From Flavobacterium sp. Leaf82 (lineage in GTDB: Bacteria; Bacteroidota; Bacteroidia; Flavobacteriales; Flavobacteriaceae), in NCBI RefSeq assembly GCF_001422725.1, contig NZ_LMMA01000032.1, forward strand, positions 667,198-731,197: DNA of 64,000 bases, written 5' to 3'. The first letter of the stretch is position 1. Every line of letters begins with the position of its first letter. The notes beneath the pieces were generated by a model. That model was given only the letters and a program-made list of their open reading frames with translations, was not told where the DNA came from and did no database searches. Below are positions 25,252 through 34,593 of the stretch, one piece after another. Both the position numbers and the translations under genes were made by a program.

Positions 25252-26493
25252 TTATAAATTTCTTAAACAAAGCTGTTCCATATTTTTAGTTATGATATTT
25301 TTGTCCGAAATCGTTTTGGCTAAACCAAGCGCTGTCTCAAAGTGTTCAAGTGCTTTTTGATTGTCGTAACCCGAATATAAATTGCCCAGTAAAGAGTAAT
25401 AAAAATGATTATTTGTTAAGTTCAGTTTCTCTGCTTCGGCAATAGATTCTTGCTTGCCTTTTACTTTAGACAACGCATAAGTTCTGTTTAAAGCGACAAT
25501 TGGAGAATATTCTAAAATAATCAGATTGTTATACAATTCTAAAATATGCTGCCATTTTTCAGGCGTGTCTTTTTTTTGGGTATGCCAATAGGCAATTCCA
25601 GCTTCGAGATGGTATTTAGAAAGCGTGTTTCCGATTGAAGACTGGCTCAGAAAATAAGTTCCTTTATCTATTAATTCCTGATTCCAGAGAGATTCATCCT
25701 GATCCTGATATAAAATAATTTCACCATTTTGAGTTGTTCGGGCTTCAAATCTCGAAGAATGAAAACACATCAAAGCCATTAATGCATTGGTTGCAGGCAA
25801 ATTCGTTGTTTCGTTCTGAATTAATAAATAAGCAAGACGCATCGCTTCTGCACATAGGTCTTTTCGTAAAGTCGTGTTTTGAGAAGTAGAGTAGTAACCC
25901 TCAGAATATAAAAGATAAATGGTTTTAAGAACCGTATCGATTCGGTCTTTTATTTCTGTGGGATTTGGATTTTTAATCTTAATATTTTCTTCCTTCAGTT
26001 TTTCTTTAGCGCGATTTATTCTTTTATAAATCACTTCTTTATTGGATAAAAAAGCATCAGCGATCTCAGTGATTCCAAAACCGCATAATAAATTTAAGGC
26101 AAGGGCAATTTGTGCTTCGTCTGAGTTACGAGGATTGCAAACCGTAAAAATCATCGCCAGCTGACTGTCTGTAATATTTTTATCAGATAAGTCAATTTCA
26201 ATTTCCTGATTATTTTGAGAATTGTTGTATTTTATTTCGGTAACTATTTTCTTTTCGAATACCTCATTTCGCTTAAAATAGTTTTTGGTTTTATTTTTAG
26301 CCACGGTATAAAGCCAGGCTGTTGGATTTTCTGGAATTCCCTTAATCGCCCAGGTTTCTGATGCCGTCAAAAAAGTATCACTCACAATATCCTCGGCAAT
26401 TTCGATATGATGAATACCAAAAAGATTGCATAAAACCGAAACAATTTTTTGATATTCGGTTCTAAATAAGTTGGGGATTAGTTCCTGGTTCAT
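25252..26493 (-). CDS. ECF42-type sigma factor with C-terminal helical extension
   Basis: The 413-residue protein has sigma region 2 (IAEDIVSDTFLTASETWAIKG, AWLYTVAKNKTKNYFKR) and region 4 (GFGITEIADAFLSNKEVIYKRINRAKEKL), then a long TPR-like extension of about 200 residues. That size and the pattern LLYSEGYYS...LCAEAMRLAYLL are typical of the ECF42 group, which works without an anti-sigma factor and is encoded next to YCII/DGPF-domain proteins. One such gene lies directly upstream at 26717. Signal and targets are unknown. Confidence 0.88.
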   Translation of the reverse strand: MNQELIPNLFRTEYQKIVSVLCNLFGIHHIEIAEDIVSDTFLTASETWAIKGIPENPTAWLYTVAKNKTKNYFKRNEVFEKKIVTEIKYNNSQNNQEIEIDLSDKNITDSQLAMIFTVCNPRNSDEAQIALALNLLCGFGITEIADAFLSNKEVIYKRINRAKEKLKEENIKIKNPNPTEIKDRIDTVLKTIYLLYSEGYYSTSQNTTLRKDLCAEAMRLAYLLIQNETTNLPATNALMALMCFHSSRFEARTTQNGEIILYQDQDESLWNQELIDKGTYFLSQSSIGNTLSKYHLEAGIAYWHTQKKDTPEKWQHILELYNNLIILEYSPIVALNRTYALSKVKGKQESIAEAEKLNLTNNHFYYSLLGNLYSGYDNQKALEHFETALGLAKTISDKNIITKNMEQLCLRNL

Positions 26494-26532
26494 AAATTGA
26501 GTTGAGATTTAGTAAAGAGTATAGAGAAAATA

Positions 26533-26695
26533 TAGAGGCAAGAGTAAAGATTTTTGAGTATAAGTTTTAGAGAATAGATTATAGAAGCAAGAGACAAGAT
26601 TTTTGCGTATAGTCTTATTGTCAGTAATTTATAATAAATATTGTATAAAGAGTATAGGATTTACAATCTACAATCTTGGCTCTTGACTCTTATTT
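26533..26695. repeat. Degenerate repeats between sigma factor and YCII gene
   Basis: Two 30-bp units, 26533-26562 and 26583-26612, share a core of AAGAG, then AAGATTTTTG and GTATA with a 50-bp period. An inverted relative (CAATCTTGGCTCTTGACTCT) follows at 26671-26690. Such degenerate intergenic runs are common in Flavobacterium. Confidence 0.5.
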
Positions 26696-26716
26696 CTATT
26701 CTCTTTTCTCTAAATT

Positions 26717-27055
26717 CTACATTGCCTGACGAATCTCTACATTTCCACCTAAATTCAAAACCGGACATCCTTGTGCAATTTCAGCGGCTTCGTCATAATC
26801 TTTGGCTTTTATGATGATTAGTCCGCCAATAGATTCTTTGATTTCTACGAAAGGTCCGTTTGTTACGCCTTTAGATTTGCTTACGATTTTTCCCTCGCCA
26901 TCCCAGCGTTGCAAAGGTCTTGCAAGTTTATCTTGTGCGGCAAGACCACCAAACCAGTTTTGCCATTGTTGTAAATGCTGCTGCAATTCTTCGGGTGAAG
27001 GCTGATTTTCTTTGGTTGTAAAATCTCTTCTGAAAATTAATATGAATTCGTTCAT
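26717..27055 (-). CDS. YCII-domain (DGPF-type) protein
   Basis: This 112-residue ferredoxin-like-fold protein contains the family signature as NGPFVEIKE (usual form DGPFxE) and ends with PVLNLGGNVEIRQAM. Members are typical partners of ECF42 sigma factors, and one is encoded 223 bp downstream on the same strand. A sensing or small-molecule-binding role for the sigma factor is the usual guess. No catalytic residues can be named with confidence. Confidence 0.88.
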   Translation of the reverse strand: MNEFILIFRRDFTTKENQPSPEELQQHLQQWQNWFGGLAAQDKLARPLQRWDGEGKIVSKSKGVTNGPFVEIKESIGGLIIIKAKDYDEAAEIAQGCPVLNLGGNVEIRQAM

Positions 27056-27105
27056 TACTTTATATTTTTAATTTTATCGATTGTTATTTTATCCAATAAA
27101 AAAAA

Positions 27106-27157
27106 CTGTCTTTTATCTGAGATATAAATTTAGTGTTTTACATCAGATAAAAGACAG
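27106..27157 (-). terminator. Terminator of the AhpD-like gene
   Basis: CTGTCTTTTATCTGA (27106-27120) pairs perfectly with TCAGATAAAAGACAG (27143-27157) around a 22-nt loop. On the minus strand it is followed by eight T residues, 11 bp past the stop. Confidence 0.8.
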
Positions 27158-27168
27158 CCTGAATTTAT

Positions 27169-27621
27169 TTATCCAAATTGTCCCACTCTGTAAGTTCCCG
27201 GAGTATTAGGAAAAGCAAGATTAAAACGATTCCACGTATTAATTGTTGTGATTACAAGCGTAAGATCGATCAGTTCTTCATCAGAGAATTCGGTTTTTGC
27301 AAGCGCATAAACTTCATCATGAACCTCACAAGCAGTAACAGCTTCAGCCCACGCAAGTGCCGCTCTTTCTCTTGAAGTGTAATACGGAGTTTCTCTCCAG
27401 GCACTTAAGCCAAATAAACGTTGCGGAGTTTCGCCGGTTGCCAAAGCTTCTTTGGAGTGCATGTCTAAACAATATGCACAACTGTTGATTTGTGATACTC
27501 TAAAATCGACTAAATCTAATAATGATTTTTCAAGTCCTGATTTTTTGATATAACCTGTAATAGCAAATAATGTGCTTAAAGCTTTTTGTCCTTTTTCGAA
27601 TGCATTGATTCTAGTTTCCAT
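27169..27621 (-). CDS. AhpD-like carboxymuconolactone decarboxylase-family protein
   Basis: The 150-residue helical protein carries the AhpD active-site pattern NSCAYCLDMHSKEA, with Cys48, Cys51 and His55. Such proteins act as alkylhydroperoxidase-like thiol oxidoreductases. With the YCII and ECF42 genes on the same strand it forms a set often seen together, though a strong terminator separates it from the YCII gene. Confidence 0.9.
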   Translation of the reverse strand: METRINAFEKGQKALSTLFAITGYIKKSGLEKSLLDLVDFRVSQINSCAYCLDMHSKEALATGETPQRLFGLSAWRETPYYTSRERAALAWAEAVTACEVHDEVYALAKTEFSDEELIDLTLVITTINTWNRFNLAFPNTPGTYRVGQFG

Positions 27622-27742
27622 AATGTATAATTTTAAATGTTATACCCTAATGACAACTGAACTTTCGAGATTGGACAAAATTTTCAAAAAAAATATTAAA
27701 TTTTTTAAATTATTTTTAAAAGCCCTGATTTTACAAGGATTC

Positions 27743-28387
27743 TTAGTTTATAATTAAATCTATATCTTTAGAATAGTTAGACAATAAAGGTTTATTATTA
27801 AAGCTATTGGTCATTGTCCACGGAATAAGTTTTCCGTTTTCTATGATTTCTTTTTTAGAATAAACCATGCTGAAATACATTTCGTAATCATCAGGTTTTT
27901 TTGGCATACCTTTATTTTTTGATTCTTCGGGAATGTCTTCATAATAATATCGGGATTGCTTTAAAACCGGATATTTGTTCAGTAAATAATCGTTTATAGT
28001 AAATCTAGGATCATCGCCTTTATACAAATCTTCAAATAAAATGGGTGTTATAGTGAGACTTTTAATATTTTGTTTTAAACTCTTATATTGATCTGAAGTG
28101 GTAGAAAAATCAGATTCTTTTAGATTGTCTTTTTGTGACAATTGCCTGATAACCGAAAGTCGGACATAATCGCCGTCGATTTCGATAACCTTAAATACAA
28201 AATAATATTTTTGGTAACTCTGACTTCCGTTAATGCCGGTTTCTTTACTAAAAATAAAACTTCCTAATTGTAGCTGATGTTCTTTGGTATTTATGGCTTT
28301 TTTCCACATATAAGGTTTGTAAACCTTTTCTCGAATGAGATAAAAAACGACTAAACTGATAACGGAAATTAGGATTATTTTTTTCAT
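27743..28387 (-). CDS. Unknown single-pass membrane protein
   Basis: I start at MKKIILISVISLVVFYLIREK (28387), giving 214 residues with an N-terminal membrane anchor; the longer frame from 28465 adds residues lying in a repeat. The rest is a polar domain (YYFVFKVIEIDGDYVRLSVIRQLS, DDPRFTINDYLLNKYPVLKQS) probably facing the periplasm. No family is recognised. It stands alone with the repeat cluster upstream. Confidence 0.7.
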   Translation of the reverse strand: MKKIILISVISLVVFYLIREKVYKPYMWKKAINTKEHQLQLGSFIFSKETGINGSQSYQKYYFVFKVIEIDGDYVRLSVIRQLSQKDNLKESDFSTTSDQYKSLKQNIKSLTITPILFEDLYKGDDPRFTINDYLLNKYPVLKQSRYYYEDIPEESKNKGMPKKPDDYEMYFSMVYSKKEIIENGKLIPWTMTNSFNNKPLLSNYSKDIDLIIN

Positions 28388-28458
28388 TTGTTTTAAAAGT
28401 AGGAGAGAAGTGCTTTTACAAATATCAATAAATTTAATTAGGATTGAAGAAAAACTAA

Positions 28459-28625
28459 TAGCCACAGATTAAAAGTCGTTTCATTTAGAATATTACCGCA
28501 TAGTATAATTGCGGAGTGGTATGATAATAATAGCCACAGATTAAAAGATTAAAATGATTTTTAAAAATCTGCTCAATCTGCCAGATCTGCTTGAAAAAAA
28601 TTAAACACATAGATACATAGTTGAG
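28459..28625. repeat. Composite interspersed repeat, copy 1
   Basis: AATAGCCACAGATTAAAAG occurs at 28459-28477 and again at 28529-28547, separated by an ATTACCGCATAG element, then CTGCTCAATCTGCCAGATCTG and TTAAACACATAGATACATAG. The last three parts recur near 63870-64000, so this is a multi-copy genomic repeat. Confidence 0.6.
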
Positions 28626-28626
28626 A

Positions 28627-28834
28627 TATATTTCACCCCGCTTTTTCTATAAATATTTCACCCCGCTGGGGCTTTATTTCATGGATTTTTGATTTTCTAT
28701 AAATATTTCGCCCCGCTGTTTTTTTTTTATAAATATTACGTCCGGATTGGGCTTTATTTCATGGATTTTTGATTTTCTATAAATATTTCATCCCCGCTGG
28801 GGCTTTTTCTATAAAATTATGTCCCGCGGTGACT
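28627..28834. repeat. Six tandem copies of a ~30-bp repeat
   Basis: Units of the form CTATAAATATTTC, CCCCGCTGGGGCTTT start near 28627, 28647, 28697, 28727, 28777 and 28809. A longer stretch with TTTCATGGATTTTTGATTTT lies between units twice, about 80 bp apart, so part of the array grew by duplication. Confidence 0.7.
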
Positions 28835-28863
28835 TTATTATCATTAATCTAAAAATAAAAAAG

Positions 28864-29050
28864 AAAGCTCCAGCGGAGCGATATATGTATAGCAAATAAG
28901 AATGCGATTATATCTAAAGCTCCAGAGGACTATAATATTTATAGCAAATATATTCGTAATCATAGTCAAAGCTCCAGCGGAGCGATATATGTATAGCAAA
29001 TAAAAATGCAATTGTAGCTAAAGCTCCAGCGGAGCGACATATTTATAGAA
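28864..29050. repeat. Four tandem copies of the same repeat, opposite orientation, 52-bp period
   Basis: AAAGCTCCAGCGGAGCGATA, TATGTATAGCAAATA units begin at 28864, 28916, 28968 and 29020, an exact 52-bp period of 35-bp repeat and 17-bp spacer. The units are reverse complements of the family at 28627-28834. Spacers 1 and 3 resemble each other, so this is a tandem repeat and not a CRISPR array. Confidence 0.75.
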
Positions 29051-29083
29051 ATTTTTATATTTTAAAATAAATCACACAAGATT

Positions 29084-29842
29084 CTATGAATCCAGCCAAT
29101 TCTTGAAATTATTAATTTCTTTTTTGCTTAAAATAATTGGTTCGGTATCTGGAATTGCGACATTTAATAAAATCTCGATTTTCTGGCTCGAATGTTTGAC
29201 AATTTCCTGAATATGATGACGGTTAATAATATATTTTCGGTTTATTTTAAAAAAGAGAGCAGGATTAAGTTTATTGATTAAATCGGTTAGATTGCTGTTG
29301 TATAAATAACTGCTTCCGGAATTTGAGTAAATAAACATGTGTTTTCCTGTGGCAAAAAAGTACGTAATCGAAGTGTCATTTATCGATATGAGTTTATCTC
29401 TGTGATTCACCAAAAAGTGATGCTGAATACTGCTTTGATTTTCGATTTCGACCAGAGATTCTACAATTACATTTGTATTAAAGGTTTCTTTGATGTTTTT
29501 ATATTTCTTTAAAGCTTCTAATAATTCTTCCTCTTCATAAGGTTTTAGAAGATAATCTATGGTAAAATGTTTGAAGACTTTTACGGCATAAGAATCATAA
29601 GCGGTAATAAAAATAACCGGACATGAAACCGTGGCTTGTTCAAAAATATCAAGACTTTTGCCGTCTCCTAAATGAATGTCCATAAAAGCAAGGTCAACTG
29701 TATTTGACGTAAAAAAAGTAACGGCATCTTTTACAGATTTCAGAACCGTTATTTCATTTATCAAAAGTATATTTTGTTGTTCTAATATCGATTTTAGATA
29801 GCTTGAAGCCAGATGTTCATCTTCAATAATAACTATTTTCAT
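29084..29842 (-). CDS. LytTR response regulator of the metalloprotease/SusCD locus
   Basis: The 252-residue regulator has a receiver domain (Glu7-Asp8, phosphoacceptor Asp55 in LAFMDIHLGDG, Lys in YLLKPY) and a LytTR DNA-binding domain (about 150-250; HHFLVNHRDKLISINDTSITYF, FFKINRKYIINRHHI). It lies at the far end of the locus from the LytS-type kinase at 37301-38863; the four genes between are on the same strand. That layout suggests the pair controls the protease and SusCD genes. A terminator separates it from susD, so it may be transcribed separately or by read-through. Confidence 0.92.
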   Translation of the reverse strand: MKIVIIEDEHLASSYLKSILEQQNILLINEITVLKSVKDAVTFFTSNTVDLAFMDIHLGDGKSLDIFEQATVSCPVIFITAYDSYAVKVFKHFTIDYLLKPYEEEELLEALKKYKNIKETFNTNVIVESLVEIENQSSIQHHFLVNHRDKLISINDTSITYFFATGKHMFIYSNSGSSYLYNSNLTDLINKLNPALFFKINRKYIINRHHIQEIVKHSSQKIEILLNVAIPDTEPIILSKKEINNFKNWLDS

Positions 29843-29873
29843 TACGTATAATTTTTAGTAAAGTTAAAAAAAA

Positions 29874-29894
29874 AGCTCCGTTAAAAACGGAGCT
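29874..29894 (-). terminator. Terminator after the SusD-type gene
   Basis: AGCTCCGTT (29874-29882) pairs with AACGGAGCT (29886-29894). On the minus strand a run of nine T residues follows, 8 bp past the susD stop. Confidence 0.85.
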
Positions 29895-29901
29895 GATTCA
29901 A

Positions 29902-31221
29902 TTACAATTCAGGATTGTTTAAACGTGCCTCTTGGGGAAATGGCAACGTATAACGCGGATCATTTTCTATAAGGGTGAAATTTTCACCTTTAAACGTATG
30001 AATGATTTGTTTTTGATTTGTTCTTCTTAAATCAAACCAACGTTGTCCTTCTGTAACAAATTCACGTTGTCTTTCCTGACCTATAAAATCAAGAAGCTGT
30101 GCTTGTGTCATGTCAGCAATTGATGTACTTAACTGAGTAAAACCAGCAGCTGTATATCTGTTTTTGATAAATGACAATACGATTGTTCTAGCCGTTGGAA
30201 GATCACTTAACTGAGCTGATGCTTCTGCTTTTGTCAAATACAATTCAGAAGTTCTAAACGTACATTTTTGATTGATATCACCACCTTTTTTAAATCTAAA
30301 CCTGCTTCCGCTTGCCTGAAAGTACAAAGGAAAACGCAAGTCAGTTGTTTTATTATACGCTCCAATTAATTCAGGTGATACATATGAAGTTCCTTTTAGA
30401 AGATTGATAAAAGTATCTTCGAGTGCTAATATTGATTCAGTACCAGTATAAAGATTTGGCAAAACAGCCGTTGTATTCAGGTTAGTCAAAGCACTTTTAT
30501 AAGTCATTGCTTTATCTGCCGCTTCAATTGCTTTAGCCCATTCTTTTTTGTACAGGAAAATACGGGATTCCATAGTATATAAGGCAACTTTTGAGAAACG
30601 ATAATTCATTCCGGCTGCCTGAGTATCTAAATTCAGTAATTTTAGTGCTTCGTTATTATCAGAAAGAATCTGATCATAAATTACGGCTACACTTTCCGGA
30701 ATATAAGCTTGTTCAAGATCTATTTTTAAAGCCAACGGAACACCTTTGTCTGTTGCTGCTGTTGCTGCATTATAAGGTTTTCCAAAAAGGTTAATCAAAT
30801 CAAAATAAGTTAAGGCTCTTAACGCATAAGCTTCTCCAATTAATTGATCTTTCTCTGCAGAAGGAGCCAGTTTTTGGCTTGCTTCATTGATAATTACATT
30901 GGTATAGAAAATCCTGGTGTACAATCCTGCATACGGAAAAACGTTTGTAAGCTTATCAGGATTGGCATCTTTCCAGATAAAAATATCTTTATAGAAAACA
31001 GAATTATCATTGTCTTCATTCAATAATAATTCATCGGATCTTAAAGCTGATAATGATTTATGAGCCTGATAAGCCGAATATCCTTTTGTTAATACTGCTC
31101 TGTAATCTGTTAAGGTTTCCGGAATTACTTTACCTACCGGCTGAACATCAAGATAATGATCGCAGCTTACTGCCGTGATAGCAACGCTGGCAAAGAATAC
31201 GTATTTTAATATATTTTTCAT
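29902..31221 (-). CDS. RagB/SusD-family surface lipoprotein
   Basis: The 439-residue protein has a lipobox (ITAVSC, Cys20) and the SusD family layout: early DVQPVGKVIPETLTDYRAVL, a TPR-like core (LIGEAYALRALTYFDLINLFGKPYN) and the C-terminal ELYLTKAEASAQLSDLPTAR and RQREFVTEGQRWFDLRR. It is the lid of a SusC/SusD importer on the outer membrane. The next gene upstream is its SusC partner (11 bp). Next to a metalloprotease, its ligand is more likely a peptide than a glycan; this is inference. Confidence 0.95.
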   Translation of the reverse strand: MKNILKYVFFASVAITAVSCDHYLDVQPVGKVIPETLTDYRAVLTKGYSAYQAHKSLSALRSDELLLNEDNDNSVFYKDIFIWKDANPDKLTNVFPYAGLYTRIFYTNVIINEASQKLAPSAEKDQLIGEAYALRALTYFDLINLFGKPYNAATAATDKGVPLALKIDLEQAYIPESVAVIYDQILSDNNEALKLLNLDTQAAGMNYRFSKVALYTMESRIFLYKKEWAKAIEAADKAMTYKSALTNLNTTAVLPNLYTGTESILALEDTFINLLKGTSYVSPELIGAYNKTTDLRFPLYFQASGSRFRFKKGGDINQKCTFRTSELYLTKAEASAQLSDLPTARTIVLSFIKNRYTAAGFTQLSTSIADMTQAQLLDFIGQERQREFVTEGQRWFDLRRTNQKQIIHTFKGENFTLIENDPRYTLPFPQEARLNNPEL

Positions 31222-31232
31222 TTTAAATCATT

Positions 31233-34200
31233 TTAAAAAGTTAGGTTACATCCTAAAGAAATTGATCTTGGGATTGGTTGTGCATAGATATTTCCGTAAG
31301 TTTCAGGATCAAAATAGCCTTTGTAATCAGAGCTGATCACGAATAGGTTTCTACCTTCGATACTAAATCTAACATTGTCCATATACAAAGTATTTGTTGC
31401 TTTTTTAGGCAATGAATATCCTAAACGAACACTGCTTAAACGCATAAAACTCATTTCGTGAACCCACGTATCTAAGTAGTTATACATTTGGATTTGGTTT
31501 CCGCCTGAATACCATTGGTACGCCATCCATGAATCTCCAGTTCCGGAAGTCTCACTTGTAATTCCAGGAATGTTTGAGGTTGTATTTGTTGGTGACCATG
31601 CATTAAGAGCATCTGTAGTATAGTTTTGACCACGGTCTAAAATGGTACCGTTAAAAGTTGGTTTCTCTACAACAGTTTGTTTGATGTTGAAAGTAGTTGC
31701 AATCGTAAGATCAAAATTATGAACCTTAAACGTATTGGTAAAACCTCCTGTAAATTTAGGGTCTAAATCTCCTGCATAAGTAAACAAATCTCTTGTTTCA
31801 GCATCTGTAAGTTTTGTTGTAGAAAGTACTCCCGGAAATAATTCTGCATATGGGTCATAAAGGGCAAAAAAGGTTTGTGAGTTTACGGTTTCTCCTTTTT
31901 TATTTACAAATAAAGGATAGCCATTTTCATCAATTCCTGCAGTTTTTAATGCGAATACCGCATTAACCGGGAGTCCTTGTCTTGAAGGTAAATAACTGTT
32001 TGATCTTATCTCGATACGATCAACATTACTTTTATTGTGAGCGAAATTAAGCGTCGTATTCCATTTAAAATTTGGATGATCAATGTTTCGTGTAGACAAA
32101 GCAATTTCATATCCTTTATTGGTTACCTGCGCCCAGTTAGCGTTTGTAAATTCGAAACCGTTTTCAAGAGGAAGCGATTGCAAACCAATTAAGTCTGTAC
32201 TTTTTCTGCCATAAACATCAGTTACAATATTTACACGATTGTTGAACAAACCAAGATCCATTCCAACGTTTGTATTCGTTGTTTTCTCCCATCTTAATTT
32301 ATCATTAGGAGGAGAACTTACTGAAATAACAGGTTCTGTTTGTCCCGGTAAAATAACCGTTGTCTGATTTACCCCAACTACATAAGGAGAAGTATTTTTG
32401 TCGATATTTCCTTGTAAACCGTAAGAAGCACGTAATCTTAAATTAGAAATTACAGAACTGTCTTTTAAGAAATCTTCTTCAGATACTAACCATGAACCAG
32501 AAGCAGCCCATAATGGCAAGTATTTGTATTTAGGGTCTACGCCAAATAAATCTGAACCGTCGTAACGAACACTTCCAAAGAAAGTATATTTTCTGTCATA
32601 GGTATAAGATGCCGTTGCAAAAAAGGAAGCGAATGCATTTTCATTTTCACTTTTCAAATAAGTTCTCCAGTTTGCACTTGCAGCTGTATTTGCATTAGGA
32701 AAAATGATTTGAGTTGTAGTTAGTGTTTTTGGATCAAAACCAAAACCTTTTGTTGCAATCGAAGTGCTGTTGTTTCTTCTTAATTCATTACCAGCCATGA
32801 CTTCTATCTCGTGTTTTCCGCCAAGAGTAGTGTTGTAGTTTACCATAGTTTTCCAGTTGTACTGAAAAAAGTCTGTGTTAGAATTTTGAATAATTCCACC
32901 TGCCGGAAGGAAATAAGTATCAGCACCGTCTATAAATACACGAGATTTTTCTCTTTCTTTTCTGGTAAAATACGTTTCCTGACCAGCATATTTTTCAGAA
33001 GAATTGTTATCAAACTGCAAACCAATTTGTGTACTTGCTTTTAAGCCTTTCGTAATATTATAATCAATATCAAGCAATGCTTTTATAGATCTTGTCGTTA
33101 ATTCGTAATTGGTATTGGCTCTTTCTTCCAGAATATTAAAAGGAACATAATTTCCTGCATATCCGCTAATATCCTTATCATAATTATAACTTCCGTCAGC
33201 ATTTAGCGGCGTTAAATATGGATTTACGTTTCTAGAATAATTCGATGGATTTGTATAAGCATCAGCATCTGTAATATAAGATTCTTTCTTGCTTTGTGTA
33301 CCAAAAATACCAACACCTACATGCAATTTATCTGTTACATCATAGTTGTTTTTTAAAGTAAGGTTGTATCTTTTAAAACCAGTTCCAATAGTTGCACCTT
33401 CTTCATCATATGCGCCTAAAGAGAAATAGTAATCAGACCTTTCTCCACCACCGGATAAACTTAATGAGTACTGTTTGTTAATGGCACTTTGGTACAATAA
33501 ATCACCCCAATTGGTATTATTGTTTCTTAAAGCGTTGATAGAATTTTGTGTTGTTGAACTTAGAGACGAAAAACCTCCCGATCTATAGGCTCCTAATTCA
33601 TTAGCCTGATTAAGAATACGGGAAATTTCTCCGTTTGCGTCTCTGTAAGTCAAATCTTCTCTTGAAGCCAGCGAAAGTTCAAAATCTACTTTTTGAGAAG
33701 AATTCATAAGGTTTAATTTAGAAAAATCAGGTTTTTGAGTCACAAAAGTATTTACGTTAAAATCTACTTTCATGCTTCCTTTTCTTCCTTTTTTAGTAGT
33801 TACCACAATAACTCCGTTTGCAGCCCTTGCACCGTAAATTGCAGTCGCAGCAGCATCTTTTAATATGGTAATATCTTTAATATCCTCAGGATTTAATCCT
33901 GCGATAGAAAAATTGCTCAATACATCGATATTGTCTTTGTCGTAGTTTTGAGGAACATCATTTCCTTCAAGAGGTAAACCATCAAGAACCCATAACGGAT
34001 CCTGTGCACCATTTAGAGATGCAGTACCACGAATCCTGATTTTTGAGATTGTTCCCGGAGCTCCCGTTTGCTGCGTTACAGCAACACCCGCAACCTGACC
34101 AATTAACATTTGATCTAAACTCGCAACACCCGCTTGTTTAATATCTGCCATATCAACTTGTGCAACAGCCGATGTCAGTTTTCTTTTTTCGATCTTTTGG

Positions 34201-34568
34201 TAACCCGTTACTACAATTTCTTTAAGTTCGCTTACATCAGATTTTAAAGAAATAGTATAATTATTTTGTGCTGTAATATCGATTGTATACGGTAAGTAAC
34301 CCATATAAGTTACACGCAGACTTTTGATATTACTGTTTATTTTAAATTCGAATGCACCATCAAAATCAGTTACAGTTCCTAAGCTGGCACTTTGAATAAC
34401 TCCTTTTTCTTGTGTGTTGTTTGATACAGAAGAGTTCTCAAGAAAAACAGTAACTCCCGGGATTGGCAGTCCGTCTTTAGCATCAAGTACTTTCCCTTTA
34501 ATAGTCCTTTCCTGCGCATACCCTGATAAGGTAAGAAGGAAACTCAGCATGTAAAATAGATTCTTCAT
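31233..34568 (-). CDS. SusC/RagA-family TonB-linked outer-membrane transporter
   Basis: The 1111-residue protein has a signal peptide, a carboxypeptidase-like domain (RTIKGKVLDAKDGLPIPGVT), a TonB-box-like segment (LKEIVVTGYQK), the plug (KIRIRGTASLNGAQDPLWVLDG, ATAIYGARAANGVIVVTTKKG) and a 22-strand barrel ending FSIEGRNLFVIS...SISLGCNLTF. It imports a bulky substrate captured by the SusD partner, driven by TonB. An insert VFLENSSVSNNTQEKGVIQ lengthens the N-terminal domain. It lies 25 bp after the metalloprotease gene, so protease, channel and lid form one operon. Confidence 0.96.
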   Translation of the reverse strand: MKNLFYMLSFLLTLSGYAQERTIKGKVLDAKDGLPIPGVTVFLENSSVSNNTQEKGVIQSASLGTVTDFDGAFEFKINSNIKSLRVTYMGYLPYTIDITAQNNYTISLKSDVSELKEIVVTGYQKIEKRKLTSAVAQVDMADIKQAGVASLDQMLIGQVAGVAVTQQTGAPGTISKIRIRGTASLNGAQDPLWVLDGLPLEGNDVPQNYDKDNIDVLSNFSIAGLNPEDIKDITILKDAAATAIYGARAANGVIVVTTKKGRKGSMKVDFNVNTFVTQKPDFSKLNLMNSSQKVDFELSLASREDLTYRDANGEISRILNQANELGAYRSGGFSSLSSTTQNSINALRNNNTNWGDLLYQSAINKQYSLSLSGGGERSDYYFSLGAYDEEGATIGTGFKRYNLTLKNNYDVTDKLHVGVGIFGTQSKKESYITDADAYTNPSNYSRNVNPYLTPLNADGSYNYDKDISGYAGNYVPFNILEERANTNYELTTRSIKALLDIDYNITKGLKASTQIGLQFDNNSSEKYAGQETYFTRKEREKSRVFIDGADTYFLPAGGIIQNSNTDFFQYNWKTMVNYNTTLGGKHEIEVMAGNELRRNNSTSIATKGFGFDPKTLTTTQIIFPNANTAASANWRTYLKSENENAFASFFATASYTYDRKYTFFGSVRYDGSDLFGVDPKYKYLPLWAASGSWLVSEEDFLKDSSVISNLRLRASYGLQGNIDKNTSPYVVGVNQTTVILPGQTEPVISVSSPPNDKLRWEKTTNTNVGMDLGLFNNRVNIVTDVYGRKSTDLIGLQSLPLENGFEFTNANWAQVTNKGYEIALSTRNIDHPNFKWNTTLNFAHNKSNVDRIEIRSNSYLPSRQGLPVNAVFALKTAGIDENGYPLFVNKKGETVNSQTFFALYDPYAELFPGVLSTTKLTDAETRDLFTYAGDLDPKFTGGFTNTFKVHNFDLTIATTFNIKQTVVEKPTFNGTILDRGQNYTTDALNAWSPTNTTSNIPGITSETSGTGDSWMAYQWYSGGNQIQMYNYLDTWVHEMSFMRLSSVRLGYSLPKKATNTLYMDNVRFSIEGRNLFVISSDYKGYFDPETYGNIYAQPIPRSISLGCNLTF

Positions 34569-34593
34569 TGGGTTGTTTTTGGATTTGTGTTAA

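Noticed and set aside
28864..29050. CRISPR-like array (35-bp repeats, 17-bp spacers)
   Set aside because: Spacers are too short, spacers 1 and 3 resemble each other, repeat 2 is degenerate, no cas genes are present, and the same unit occurs inverted next door.
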